Shown one piece after another: positions 1-7,340 of a stretch of DNA of 11,354 nucleotides; position 1 is the first letter of the stretch, and every line of letters starts with the position of its first letter. Source of the DNA: Pseudobacteriovorax antillogorgiicola (lineage in GTDB: Bacteria; Bdellovibrionota_B; Oligoflexia; Oligoflexales; RGVZ01); NCBI GenBank assembly GCA_945897695.1, contig CAMDGW010000063.1, positions 1 through 11,354 of the forward strand, written 5' to 3'. Made by a program: the position numbers and the translations under genes. The notes under the pieces were generated by a model. The model did not search any database, was not told the origin of the DNA, and was given only the letters and a program-made list of their open reading frames with translations.

Positions 1-48
1 GACCTGCTTGATAGCGCATCCAGTGGCGTGATAAATTCAAAAACATAA
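1..48 (+). CDS. Possible 3' tail of an upstream plus-strand gene
   Basis: Frame 1 is open from the window edge for 15 codons (ending ...SGVINSKT) and stops with TAA at 46-48, directly at the left arm of the terminator-like hairpin at 47-86. That position suits the end of a plus-strand gene. Fifteen codons are too few to recognise a product, and frame 2 also stops nearby (TGA 29-31), so the reading frame is not certain. Confidence 0.25.
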   Translation, partial: DLLDSASSGVINSKT

Positions 49-95
49 ATGAGATTCTCCTATTTCGAGTTAGAAGAATCTCATTTTACTTTTTT
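47..95 (+). terminator. Perfect 12-bp hairpin with T-tract, probably bidirectional terminator
   Basis: AAATGAGATTCT (47-58) and AGAATCTCATTT (75-86) are perfect inverted repeats around a 16-base loop. On the plus strand the stem is followed by TTTTAC and then six Ts (90-95). On the minus strand it is followed by ATGTTTTTG. Both sides fit intrinsic termination. The stem is AT-rich, so it is weaker than a typical GC-rich terminator. It would end a plus-strand gene coming from the left and could also catch read-through from the minus-strand importer operon. Confidence 0.65.
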
Positions 96-97
96 AC

Positions 98-114
98 GGA
101 TGAGAAATTCATCC
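98..114. repeat. Short 6-bp inverted repeat
   Basis: GGATGA (98-103) and TCATCC (109-114) form a perfect 6-bp stem with a 5-base loop, between the two larger hairpins of this junction. On the minus strand it is followed by GTAAAAAAG rather than a T-tract, so it is not an obvious terminator for the operon. It may be chance, but it is one of three inverted repeats within 140 bases. Confidence 0.35.
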
Positions 115-140
115 TTATTCTCGTAATTTCCGAATTAGCT

Positions 141-181
141 CCCGACTGAATACGCATTTCCGTTATACGTATTCAGTCGGG
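141..181 (-). terminator. Perfect 14-bp hairpin downstream of the importer operon
   Basis: CCCGACTGAATACG (141-154) and CGTATTCAGTCGGG (168-181) are perfect inverted repeats with a 13-base loop. It lies 24 bases beyond the stop codon of the last importer gene on the minus strand, the usual place for a terminator or a 3'-end-stabilising hairpin. No T-tract follows on either strand, so classical intrinsic termination is not shown. mRNA stabilisation, or termination completed at the second hairpin (47-86), is equally possible. Confidence 0.5.
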
Positions 182-206
182 TGGCACCTTTTAGTGGCAC
201 CTTTTT
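181..206. repeat. Tandem 13-base repeat GTGGCACCTTTT(T)A
   Basis: GTGGCACCTTTT occurs at 181-192 and again at 194-205, giving a 13-base period. The second copy runs into the stop codon of the last importer gene (TAA read on minus, 205-207). The core GGTGGCACC is itself nearly palindromic. The pattern resembles short REP-type palindromes found at gene ends, but two copies do not establish that. Confidence 0.45.
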
Positions 207-1080
207 AGACGAGGCGAGGATCTAGAGCATCGCGCAAAGCATCTCCGACGCGATTGAGCGCAAAGACGATTAAGAACAAGGTTATACTGACACCAAAAGT
301 TGGCCACCAAATTCCATTGAGCAGCTCACCCGGAGCGTCTGCAATCATCTGCCCCCAGCTGGAACCATCTTGCACACCGACGCCTAGATAGGTCAAGATA
401 ACCTCAGCTTTGATAGCGCCCATGATTTCCATAGAAGCAGCAACCACTGCAATGTGCATGACATTTGGAAGAATGTGTCTAAAGATCAGTCGACGATTGC
501 TTGCGCCAATCAAGCGACTTGCCATCACAAATTCGCGTTCCCGCAGCTTCATGAATTCAGCGCGCGTCATGCGACAAAGTCCAACCCAACCAACCAAACC
601 CATGGCAACGCAAATGGATACGAGCCCCTTTCCCATAATATAACTTATCGCGATGATTAGAAGTATATAGGGAACAGCAACAATAACGGAATAAACCCAC
701 TGAACACCAGCATCGACTTTCCCGCCGAAGTAGCCCGCCACAGCACCCATAAAAAGACCTATGGGAAGACTTATACAAGCCACAAGGACACCCAACGTCA
801 TGGCCGTTCGCGCCCCAGCCATCAGCTTAAATAAAACGCTTCGACCAAAAAAGTCCAAACCAAGCCATAACGCAGGACTTGAAAAAGACGGTGGAGCGAA
901 AGGTTCTCCCACCGCCTTCTGAAAATCTGGAATAACGCCAAGGTACCCGCTGGCGGCAAGCAGCAAATAACCGATCACGGTGCCCATGCATACCAAAGTT
1001 AAGTTACTTTTCTTTAGCCTGCGCCAGGCCCGACGCCACAGTGTATCGCCTGAATGAGTTGAAATCGCATGCTTACTCAT
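205..1080 (-). CDS. oppC: Peptide ABC transporter permease, OppC/DppC type
   Basis: Inner-membrane permease that would pair with the OppB-type subunit to form the translocation path of a family-5 peptide importer. The 291-residue product has the OppC layout. A short basic cytoplasmic N-terminus (WRRAWRRLKK, about residues 15-24) precedes the first membrane helix (about 28-48). The family segment LGLDFFGRSVLFKLMAGAR follows at about 73-91. The ATPase-docking EAA loop lies at about 183-208, with the conserved Gly in SRLIGAS and the ending HILPN. A later LTYLGVGVQ segment is also typical. It is the last gene of the operon. The ribosome site GAGGAG overlaps the oppB stop, six bases before the ATG, so translation is probably coupled. 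Whether the substrate is dipeptide, oligopeptide or another peptide-like solute cannot be told from the permease. Confidence 0.93.
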   Translation of the reverse strand: MSKHAISTHSGDTLWRRAWRRLKKSNLTLVCMGTVIGYLLLAASGYLGVIPDFQKAVGEPFAPPSFSSPALWLGLDFFGRSVLFKLMAGARTAMTLGVLVACISLPIGLFMGAVAGYFGGKVDAGVQWVYSVIVAVPYILLIIAISYIMGKGLVSICVAMGLVGWVGLCRMTRAEFMKLREREFVMASRLIGASNRRLIFRHILPNVMHIAVVAASMEIMGAIKAEVILTYLGVGVQDGSSWGQMIADAPGELLNGIWWPTFGVSITLFLIVFALNRVGDALRDALDPRLV

Positions 1081-1090
1081 TTTTTACTCC

Positions 1091-2023
1091 TCACGACAAC
1101 TTCACACGGGGATCAACCAAAGCATATAAGACATCGGTCAATAGATTAAACAAGGAATAGGCAACTGCAATCATGATGGTCACGCCTTTGATTACAGGAA
1201 AATCTCCTGTGTTGACCGATGAAACCAACAAATCCCCAAGACCTGGAATTGAAAAATACTTCTCCAGGACGAAAGACCCCATGACCAGAAACGGCACTTC
1301 AACCACTGTATAGGTCATGACTGGAATCATAGCGTTTTTAAGAACATGCTTAAACATCACCTGTTTTTCGGACAGGCCTTTCGCACGAGCAGTGCGAACA
1401 TAATCCGACTTTGTTTCTTCCAGTAAAATACTTCGATAAAGACGCACGTCTGGGCCAAAATGAACAATCATCAAAATAATCCACGGCAAAAACAAAAACG
1501 GTAGGCCTTTTAATCCTGGGATAAAGCCATTGATCTCAAAAAGATCAAACTTATATGCCAGAAAATACTGCAGCAAGATCACATAAACCAAAAATGACAC
1601 GCTCATACAGGCGGTAAAGATGACTGACATAAATTTATCGAAAGCCGAACCACGGTACCACGCCACCAGCATGGCAATAATCAGGTTCAAAATTGTCCCC
1701 ATGATAAAAGGCGGCATGGTCACAGCAAGCGAAACCAAAGCCCCTTCTGCAAACATTCGCGACAAGCGCTCTCCACTCACAAATGAACGCCCAAAATCAG
1801 CGGTCAATATTTCTTTCCAAAATTGCAGGTATTGCATCACCAGCGGCTTATCTAGCCCCCACTTCGCCCTAAGAGCCGCCACTTTAGCCGGCGTGGCATG
1901 CGCACCCAGTGCGACTCTTGCGGGGTCTTCACCAAAAAAAGAAAACAACAAGAAGATCAGTAATGTCACACCAATCAAGATCGGAATCATCTGTAGCAAT
2001 CGACGAATAATGTACTGAATCAT
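1091..2023 (-). CDS. oppB: Peptide ABC transporter permease, OppB/DppB type
   Basis: Partner permease of the importer. The 310-residue length is normal for OppB/DppB. It begins with the classical opening MIQYIIRRLLQMIPILIGV leading into membrane helix 1 (about 9-30). A periplasmic segment with WGLDKPL (about 55-61) and DFGRS (76-80) follows. Further membrane segments are seen at about 95-122, 131-156, 175-190, 230-255 and 278-300. The EAA loop is at about 208-235 (YVRTARAKGLSEKQV ... HVLKNAMIPV). It ends with ALVDPRVKLS, matching the family's usual DPR-type C-terminus. Its ATG overlaps the upstream binding-protein stop as ATGA (2020-2023). A GAGGGG ribosome site sits inside the preceding gene, eight bases upstream. 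The next gene, oppC, starts 10 bases downstream. Confidence 0.94.
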   Translation of the reverse strand: MIQYIIRRLLQMIPILIGVTLLIFLLFSFFGEDPARVALGAHATPAKVAALRAKWGLDKPLVMQYLQFWKEILTADFGRSFVSGERLSRMFAEGALVSLAVTMPPFIMGTILNLIIAMLVAWYRGSAFDKFMSVIFTACMSVSFLVYVILLQYFLAYKFDLFEINGFIPGLKGLPFLFLPWIILMIVHFGPDVRLYRSILLEETKSDYVRTARAKGLSEKQVMFKHVLKNAMIPVMTYTVVEVPFLVMGSFVLEKYFSIPGLGDLLVSSVNTGDFPVIKGVTIMIAVAYSLFNLLTDVLYALVDPRVKLS

Positions 2024-3831
2024 AAGGAGAACCCCTCTTTTTGACGGGCCACATCGATGTCCATGTGAATTGCATCACGATCACTTTCAAGATCACGCTT
2101 GAAATTTTTTACCCAGTTTTTTGGATAAAGACCTACACGTATGACACCAAATAAGGGGACCACCGGCACCTCGCGCTTTACGATCTCTGCCATCTCTACG
2201 AACATTTTGTTTCGCTCTGGACCCGGTGGGGTGACTTTTGTCTTATCTGAAAGGGCATCGTACTGGCTGTTTTGCCAGTTTCCGTAATTTTGGCCCTGAG
2301 ACCTCGCCAAAGTTGTAATGAGCGATGTGAAGTTTTCTGGATCCGGATAGTCTGCACCCCATCCCGATGTAATGATATCAAAGTCCCCTTCTTCGATTTT
2401 TTTGAGATAGGAAGAATATGGCATGGCATCAATGACGATCTTCACACCGATCTCCTCTAGAGTCCGCCTATGAAATTCAAACATCCGCTGCGTTGTTCCA
2501 CCAGAAGAAGTCACGTACTTGAATACAGGAAGTCCCTTTCCGCCAGGAAACCCCGCTGAATCTATCAGACGCTTAGCCTCTGCGACATCGCGGTCATACC
2601 ACGTAAAACCAAGTTCTTTATGATTCGAGGCAATCGTCATGGGTACAATCGTATCCAGCATGGTTCCTCGTCCATTTAATACCTGGTCAATATAGCCTTG
2701 CCGATTAACTACAAGTGCAATGGCTTTACGCAGGTCCCGATTTTTACCCAGTACGGGATTACGCATGTTAAATGCCAGCCAGTATGAGGAAGAATCCATG
2801 GCAGCGTATAATTGCACGTAGTCTTTAAATTCATCTTTAACCGAAAACTGGCCGTCACCAGTTTTCACAGCCAGACGTTTAAAGGAATCAGAATCGAGGC
2901 CGATCCAGTCAAAATATCCGCGCTGGAACTTCAAAACTGCGGGCTGAGATTCCTCGATCACGGGCGCATAGATTTCATCCACTAAAGGCAGTTTCTTGCC
3001 AGCAGCCTCCAGCAAACCTTTTTCCTTGTCACCCGGCTCACCTTCAGTGGGATAAGTCAGATGATAATCTGGATTTTTCTTTAGCCAGATGTCACCGAGC
3101 CTATTGGTATACTTCAAAATAAATGGACCAGTACCCAAAGGATGAAATTGAAAATCTTCCCCATATTTCTCAACACATTCACGCGGCACAATTGACATCA
3201 CCGTCTTTGCCATCACCTGCATGGGTACCATGGTTGCGCGGGTCAATTGAATCTTAACAGTGTATTCATCAAGGGCTTTGAGACCTTCTACCTGAAACTG
3301 ATCGTATTGATATTTTCCTTCTCCAAAATTCTCCATATGTTTGCGAGCGTCATCCAAACCAACGACTAACCCCTCAAGTAGGCTGTAGCTATTGGCATTG
3401 ACAAATGGATCTGCAAACCGGGTGAAAGAATAAACCACATCACTCGCTACAAACGGACGACCCTTCTTATCTGCAAAACAAGCGCCGTCTTGGAACTTCA
3501 CATCACGTCGCAACCGAATGGTCATGGTTTTGCCTTCATCCGAAAACTCAGGCATTGCTTCTGCGAGATTTGGAACAAATTCGATGGGACGCTTTAGGTA
3601 ATGAGTCGTAAAAAGACTATCAAAAATCAAAGTAACAACTTCGGCACTATTAGCATCAAACTGCCGATGTGGATCGAGACTCTTGCCCTTGGCTGAGAGC
3701 ACTTTACGAAGAACTTTAGTTTTGCCATCAAGTCCACCGTGGCTTGAGCAACTACAAGATACAGTAAGCTCGCCGACAAGTAACAAAATCAAAACTGTTA
3801 AAAATTTTCGGAACTGAAAGCCTAGCATCAT
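2020..3831 (-). CDS. Family-5 solute-binding lipoprotein (peptide-binding, OppA/DppA-like)
   Basis: Extracytoplasmic receptor that would deliver peptides to the OppBC channel. The N-terminus is a lipoprotein-type signal: basic start, hydrophobic core LTVLILLLVG (11-20), then TVSC with the probable lipidated Cys26 (a second Cys at 28). The mature part fits SBP_bac_5: DPHRQFDA (53-60), PNLAEAMPEFSDEGKTMTIR (87-106) followed by VKFQDG, GTGPF (233-237), and GWGADYPDPENF (490-501), equivalent to the usual GW.ADYPDP segment. At 603 residues it is longer than the roughly 540 of E. coli DppA/OppA. Part of the difference is a charged stretch at about 262-285, after the NPDYH segment. Starts at 3831 or 3828 (MM) are equivalent; the first gives an ATGA overlap with the upstream ATPase stop. 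The receptor is third in the operon rather than first, which is less common. Confidence 0.92.
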   Translation of the reverse strand: MMLGFQFRKFLTVLILLLVGELTVSCSCSSHGGLDGKTKVLRKVLSAKGKSLDPHRQFDANSAEVVTLIFDSLFTTHYLKRPIEFVPNLAEAMPEFSDEGKTMTIRLRRDVKFQDGACFADKKGRPFVASDVVYSFTRFADPFVNANSYSLLEGLVVGLDDARKHMENFGEGKYQYDQFQVEGLKALDEYTVKIQLTRATMVPMQVMAKTVMSIVPRECVEKYGEDFQFHPLGTGPFILKYTNRLGDIWLKKNPDYHLTYPTEGEPGDKEKGLLEAAGKKLPLVDEIYAPVIEESQPAVLKFQRGYFDWIGLDSDSFKRLAVKTGDGQFSVKDEFKDYVQLYAAMDSSSYWLAFNMRNPVLGKNRDLRKAIALVVNRQGYIDQVLNGRGTMLDTIVPMTIASNHKELGFTWYDRDVAEAKRLIDSAGFPGGKGLPVFKYVTSSGGTTQRMFEFHRRTLEEIGVKIVIDAMPYSSYLKKIEEGDFDIITSGWGADYPDPENFTSLITTLARSQGQNYGNWQNSQYDALSDKTKVTPPGPERNKMFVEMAEIVKREVPVVPLFGVIRVGLYPKNWVKNFKRDLESDRDAIHMDIDVARQKEGFSL

Positions 3832-4817
3832 TTAGCCCCACTTTCTTTCAAAGCTTCAGCATGATGACATGCAACCTCCGATGACCCCACTCCCCGTAGC
3901 CTAGGGACCTCGCGCTTACATAACTCTGTTGCATAAGGGCAGCGCGGGTGGAAGGCACATCCAGTCGGTGGATTTGAGGGACTCGGGACATCACCAGTTA
4001 ATGGCTGAACCTGTTTGCGATCTTTGGGATGGGCGGCAGGTATGGCCGCAAGCAGTGCCTTCGTGTATGGATGGCGAGGATTTTGATAAATATTCTTTGA
4101 TTGGCCAAGTTCAACCACCCGACCGAGATACATAACGGCCACCCGATCACAGACGTACTGAACCACTGCAAGATCATGAGCCACAAAAATATAGGCCATC
4201 CCGAGCTTCTTCTGGAGATCAACAAGAAGGTTAATCACCTGCGCCTGAATGGAAACGTCCAGTGCCGAGACAGCCTCGTCGGCAACAATCAAATCAGGAT
4301 TTAGTGCAATAGCACGCGCAATTCCAATCCGCTGGCGCTGTCCGCCGGAAAACTCGTGGGGATAGCGATTGACGACATCACGACGTAAGCCAACCAGGTC
4401 TAGAAGCTCCAAAACGCGCGCTTGGCGCTGCTGCTTCGTCAGGTCAGAATTAAGAATCAACGGTTCTTCAAGAATGGATCCAACATTCAGTCGGGGATTT
4501 AGTGATGCATAGGGATCCTGAAAGATCATCTGCATAAACTTGCGAGTTGCGCGAAGTTCTGACTGCGACTTGTGCGTAATGTCTTCGCCTTTAAAAACAA
4601 TGGTGCCTTCAGTTGGTTCATACAGCCTGACAATCGCCCGACCAAGAGTGGTTTTCCCGCAACCAGACTCTCCAACAACCCCTAGAGTTTCGCCACGCAT
4701 TACGGACAAGGAAACATCGGTAACAGCCTGAACAGAACCTACTTGCCTTTGGAGGATTCCACCTCGAATTGGAAAGCGCACAGAGAGATTTTTAACATCA
4801 AGAATTTGGTTAGACAT
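3828..4817 (-). CDS. oppF: Peptide ABC transporter ATPase, OppF/DppF type
   Basis: One of two cytoplasmic ATPases that power the importer. Numbering is from a possible GTG start at 4820; the ATG at 4817 removes one residue and is preferred because it forms a TGATG overlap with the oppD stop. Visible motifs: Walker A GESGCGKT (50-57), Q-loop Gln101, signature FSGGQRQR (157-164), Walker B LIVADE with D181/E182, and H-loop His215. The oligopeptide-transporter C-terminal extension begins at HPYTKALLAAIP (250-261). Cysteines 288, 294, 301 and 318 follow in a C-x5-C-x6-C-x16-C arrangement, the pattern described for the [4Fe-4S] cluster in OppD/DppD-type ATPases. The DEAVSALD after Walker B has Ala where E. 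coli has Pro, a change I believe is frequent in homologues. No catalytic residue is missing. Confidence 0.94.
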   Translation of the reverse strand: MSNQILDVKNLSVRFPIRGGILQRQVGSVQAVTDVSLSVMRGETLGVVGESGCGKTTLGRAIVRLYEPTEGTIVFKGEDITHKSQSELRATRKFMQMIFQDPYASLNPRLNVGSILEEPLILNSDLTKQQRQARVLELLDLVGLRRDVVNRYPHEFSGGQRQRIGIARAIALNPDLIVADEAVSALDVSIQAQVINLLVDLQKKLGMAYIFVAHDLAVVQYVCDRVAVMYLGRVVELGQSKNIYQNPRHPYTKALLAAIPAAHPKDRKQVQPLTGDVPSPSNPPTGCAFHPRCPYATELCKREVPRLRGVGSSEVACHHAEALKESGAK

Positions 4818-5854
4818 CACTCACCACCCAAACCGTCATAATTTGCTTTGATCTTATTTGCTGCGATATCAGCAAAAAAATGACAGGCAACACCGTGTGT
4901 TGATTCTTCATACATCAAAGTTGGATTTTCTTTCTCACAACGCGTTTGCCGATAAGGACAGCGTCCAAAGAATCGGCATCCGGCTGGCAGATCTTTGAGC
5001 GACGGGACAGATCCTTTAATCGTCGGAAGTTTGCTGTCGCGGCTCTGGCCAGCATGAGGGATGCTCGCGAGCAGTCCTTTTGTATAAGGATGTAGTGGTC
5101 GATCAAAAATAGCTGTAACATCTGCCTTTTCGATGACTTTGCCTGCATACATAACAACCACTTCATCGGCCACCTCTGCAATCACGCCAAGATCGTGGGT
5201 AATAAAAGCAATCGATGTCCCTGTTTGCTTTTGCAGATCCTGCATCAACCGCAAAATTTGTGACTGGATGGTGACATCAAGTGCCGTGGTCGGCTCGTCA
5301 GCAATGATCACAGCAGGCTTGCAGGCGAGAGCCATAGCAATCATCACTCGCTGCTTCATCCCACCAGACATCTGATGTGGGTATTCATCAAGCCGACGGT
5401 CAGGGTCAGGAATCCTTACCATTTCCATCATCTCAAGTGCCGCTTTGCGGGCTTCAGCCCGACTCATATGACGATGTGTCATAAACACTTCAATAATCTG
5501 TTCGCCAGCCGTGAAAACTGGATTTAAAGCCGTCATCGGCTCCTGAAAAATCATGGCAATCCGGTTCCCACGAAGATCCCGCATCTCTGATTCTGGTAAG
5601 GTTACGAGATCTTTTCCGTCAAAAATAACTTTGCCAGCTTCAATTTTACCAACACCATTTGGAAGAAGACGCATAATGGATAAGCTGGTCACACTTTTAC
5701 CGCACCCCGACTCACCCACGATCCCTAGAGTTTTTCCGCGTGAAATTTCAAAGCTAACACCCTCCAAAGCAGTAACTACTCCGTCGTCTGTCCGAAACGA
5801 CGTGACCAGGCCTTCGATTTTTAATACAACGTCACTAGGTGAAAAATTTGACAT
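4817..5854 (-). CDS. oppD: Peptide ABC transporter ATPase, OppD/DppD type
   Basis: First gene of the importer operon and partner ATPase of OppF. The 345 residues show Walker A GESGCGKS (47-54), Q-loop Gln104 (IFQEPMTALNP), signature MSGGMKQR (162-169, Met in place of the usual Leu), Walker B VIIADE (D186/E187) and H-loop His220. The family C-terminal extension starts at LHPYTKGLLASIP (254-266). Four cysteines at 293, 299, 306 and 324 (C-x5-C-x6-C-x17-C) match the known iron-sulfur ligand pattern. The EPMTALNP segment after the Q-loop is characteristic of the D rather than the F subunit. The start is supported by AGAGGAG (5864-5870 region, read on minus), nine bases before the ATG. Downstream genes overlap or nearly touch, so one transcript from the 163-base gap upstream is likely. 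Confidence 0.95.
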   Translation of the reverse strand: MSNFSPSDVVLKIEGLVTSFRTDDGVVTALEGVSFEISRGKTLGIVGESGCGKSVTSLSIMRLLPNGVGKIEAGKVIFDGKDLVTLPESEMRDLRGNRIAMIFQEPMTALNPVFTAGEQIIEVFMTHRHMSRAEARKAALEMMEMVRIPDPDRRLDEYPHQMSGGMKQRVMIAMALACKPAVIIADEPTTALDVTIQSQILRLMQDLQKQTGTSIAFITHDLGVIAEVADEVVVMYAGKVIEKADVTAIFDRPLHPYTKGLLASIPHAGQSRDSKLPTIKGSVPSLKDLPAGCRFFGRCPYRQTRCEKENPTLMYEESTHGVACHFFADIAANKIKANYDGLGGE

Positions 5855-5927
5855 AAGCCCTTACTCCTCTGCTTGTTTTGGGAGAGTAGCAAGGACCCGC
5901 TAAAGGCGCAAGTCCGCCAATTCAACG

Positions 5928-5956
5928 GAGAAAGAGTCGATTTTTAGCTGTGTCAA
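5928..5956 (-). promoter_or_regulatory. Candidate promoter for the importer operon (good -35 only)
   Basis: A perfect TTGACA (read on minus, 5956 to 5951) lies about 97 bases upstream of the oppD start. The hexamer 17 bases further on is TTTCTC, a poor -10. This is therefore only a weak candidate. The 163-base gap (5855-6017) also has no convincing terminator for the upstream gene pair, so read-through into the importer operon cannot be excluded. Confidence 0.2.
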
Positions 5957-6017
5957 AATGCCGCTTTTGGTGCACTTCTGTTACCGGACCCTGGTGAGTA
6001 TCTCGCTCGGATGCGTT

Positions 6018-7340
6018 TTACTGCACGATCGCGCCGGCAATGCCCATAATGGTTTCGGACAATGCCGCGTCCGCCTCGCTCAGCGTCCTATTTAGGTCCG
6101 CGGAAAGGCCGTCGGCGATTTGCGAACCCACAAAACGCTCGTAAAGATTAATTCCAAATACTCCAGCACGAGGGTCCAGAACATAGGGTTTTCCACCACT
6201 GAAAACATCATTTGAGTAGACGATTATAGGAATAACGCTTTTTGCTGGATTGACAATCAGTCGATGGTTATCCCTGTCATATGTAATACTCAGATCTTGG
6301 AGAAGAATCTTTGTGTCGATCTCTGAAACAAACCATGAACGAATCCATCCAACGACAGAACCCCACCAGGTTGACTCGCTGAACACCACTCGACCGTGAA
6401 TGGTCGGAATCTGCTCAACCATGCTTACGCATTTTGAGCTCTCGACAGTGTTAAAGGCATTGTTTTTCCATTGACCAAAGCTCAGGCGAAGCTCGCTTTC
6501 TTCCACCTTATCTGTTGCTGAATAATGACGTTTAAACTTGATTTTGGCCATATCGGATCCGGCACGGTCACCGTTAGTTTGAAATGGGCTATGAAGCGGC
6601 GCATAAGTCACGCGCTCGATCAGAACACCTGGCTTTTCGATCCGGTTTGCTTTGTAAAATCCAGCAGGAATCACGAGACTACTTTGGTCGATACGGATTC
6701 CTTGATTGTCAATCACAACTGTAATCATCGTTGTCCACGGTAGCCATTGTCCCTTATTTGCCAAAGCAATTCGGTCTCGCATTTCCGTTGATCGAAGCGA
6801 CGCGCGCAATGATCCGTCGGGATCATTGTCATTCACATCCAACCAACGCATGGCCAGCAAACTCGCGACATCCTGACGTCCCGATAGTCGCATAGCAGCT
6901 ACCAGAGCGGAGGGAGCCATGGATGCATTTGGAAACTCCTCCAATATGGCAGAATCCGCCCACATAAGTTCCATGTTGATAACAATTTCCTCACCGTGAT
7001 TCAGTGAGTTTAGAACAGGTTTAATTTCGGGCATAACTACGAGGTCAATGGTTCGATCCATCTCACCAACAGCGTAGCCACTACTCCCCAATACAGCTGG
7101 CGCTAAGGTGGGAGAAAATTCAGACGTGGATCCAATCATCTCAGTTGAATACACATCAATGAAGGTCATTCGAAGATTCTTTGTCAGTGACTCCACGACC
7201 ATCGAGGCTTTTTCATCCGGCATCGACGACACAAAATTCGTAAACGCCACGGGAACAAATCCGTCAAGAGAAACTGCTTGTGCTCTGAGTTCACTACTTG
7301 TGGTGATCAATATAATGAATGCAAAAATTCGAAGAATCAT
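6018..7340 (-). CDS. Exported protein of unknown family, partner of the secreted hydrolase
   Basis: I do not recognise this 440-residue family. It begins with a clear signal peptide: basic MILR, hydrophobic core to about residue 15, and cleavage probably after AQA (20-22). The mature protein has one Cys (304), so no internal disulfide is expected. Notable segments are a DNDPDG loop (171-176) fitting DxDxDG, the geometry of many calcium-binding loops, and a Trp-rich hydrophobic stretch TWWGSVVGWIRSWF (324-337) that could contact membrane. The end is helical and amphipathic-looking (about 403-440). Its ATG overlaps the hydrolase stop as ATGA. A perfect AAGGAGG (7349-7355 read on minus) lies eight bases upstream inside the hydrolase gene, suggesting efficient coupled translation. 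The likely location is the periplasm or outside the cell. A role with the hydrolase is inferred only from the coupling. Confidence 0.82.
   Translation of the reverse strand: MILRIFAFIILITTSSELRAQAVSLDGFVPVAFTNFVSSMPDEKASMVVESLTKNLRMTFIDVYSTEMIGSTSEFSPTLAPAVLGSSGYAVGEMDRTIDLVVMPEIKPVLNSLNHGEEIVINMELMWADSAILEEFPNASMAPSALVAAMRLSGRQDVASLLAMRWLDVNDNDPDGSLRASLRSTEMRDRIALANKGQWLPWTTMITVVIDNQGIRIDQSSLVIPAGFYKANRIEKPGVLIERVTYAPLHSPFQTNGDRAGSDMAKIKFKRHYSATDKVEESELRLSFGQWKNNAFNTVESSKCVSMVEQIPTIHGRVVFSESTWWGSVVGWIRSWFVSEIDTKILLQDLSITYDRDNHRLIVNPAKSVIPIIVYSNDVFSGGKPYVLDPRAGVFGINLYERFVGSQIADGLSADLNRTLSEADAALSETIMGIAGAIVQ

Noticed and set aside
1620..2018. 132-codon plus-strand open frame
   Set aside because: It lies opposite the oppB gene, which has full family motifs on the other strand. 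It has no recognisable protein features, so it is a shadow frame.
5905..5918. GGCG/CGCC inverted repeat in the gap upstream of oppD
   Set aside because: It has only four base pairs and no adequate T-tract. It is too weak to call as a terminator between the hydrolase pair and the importer operon.
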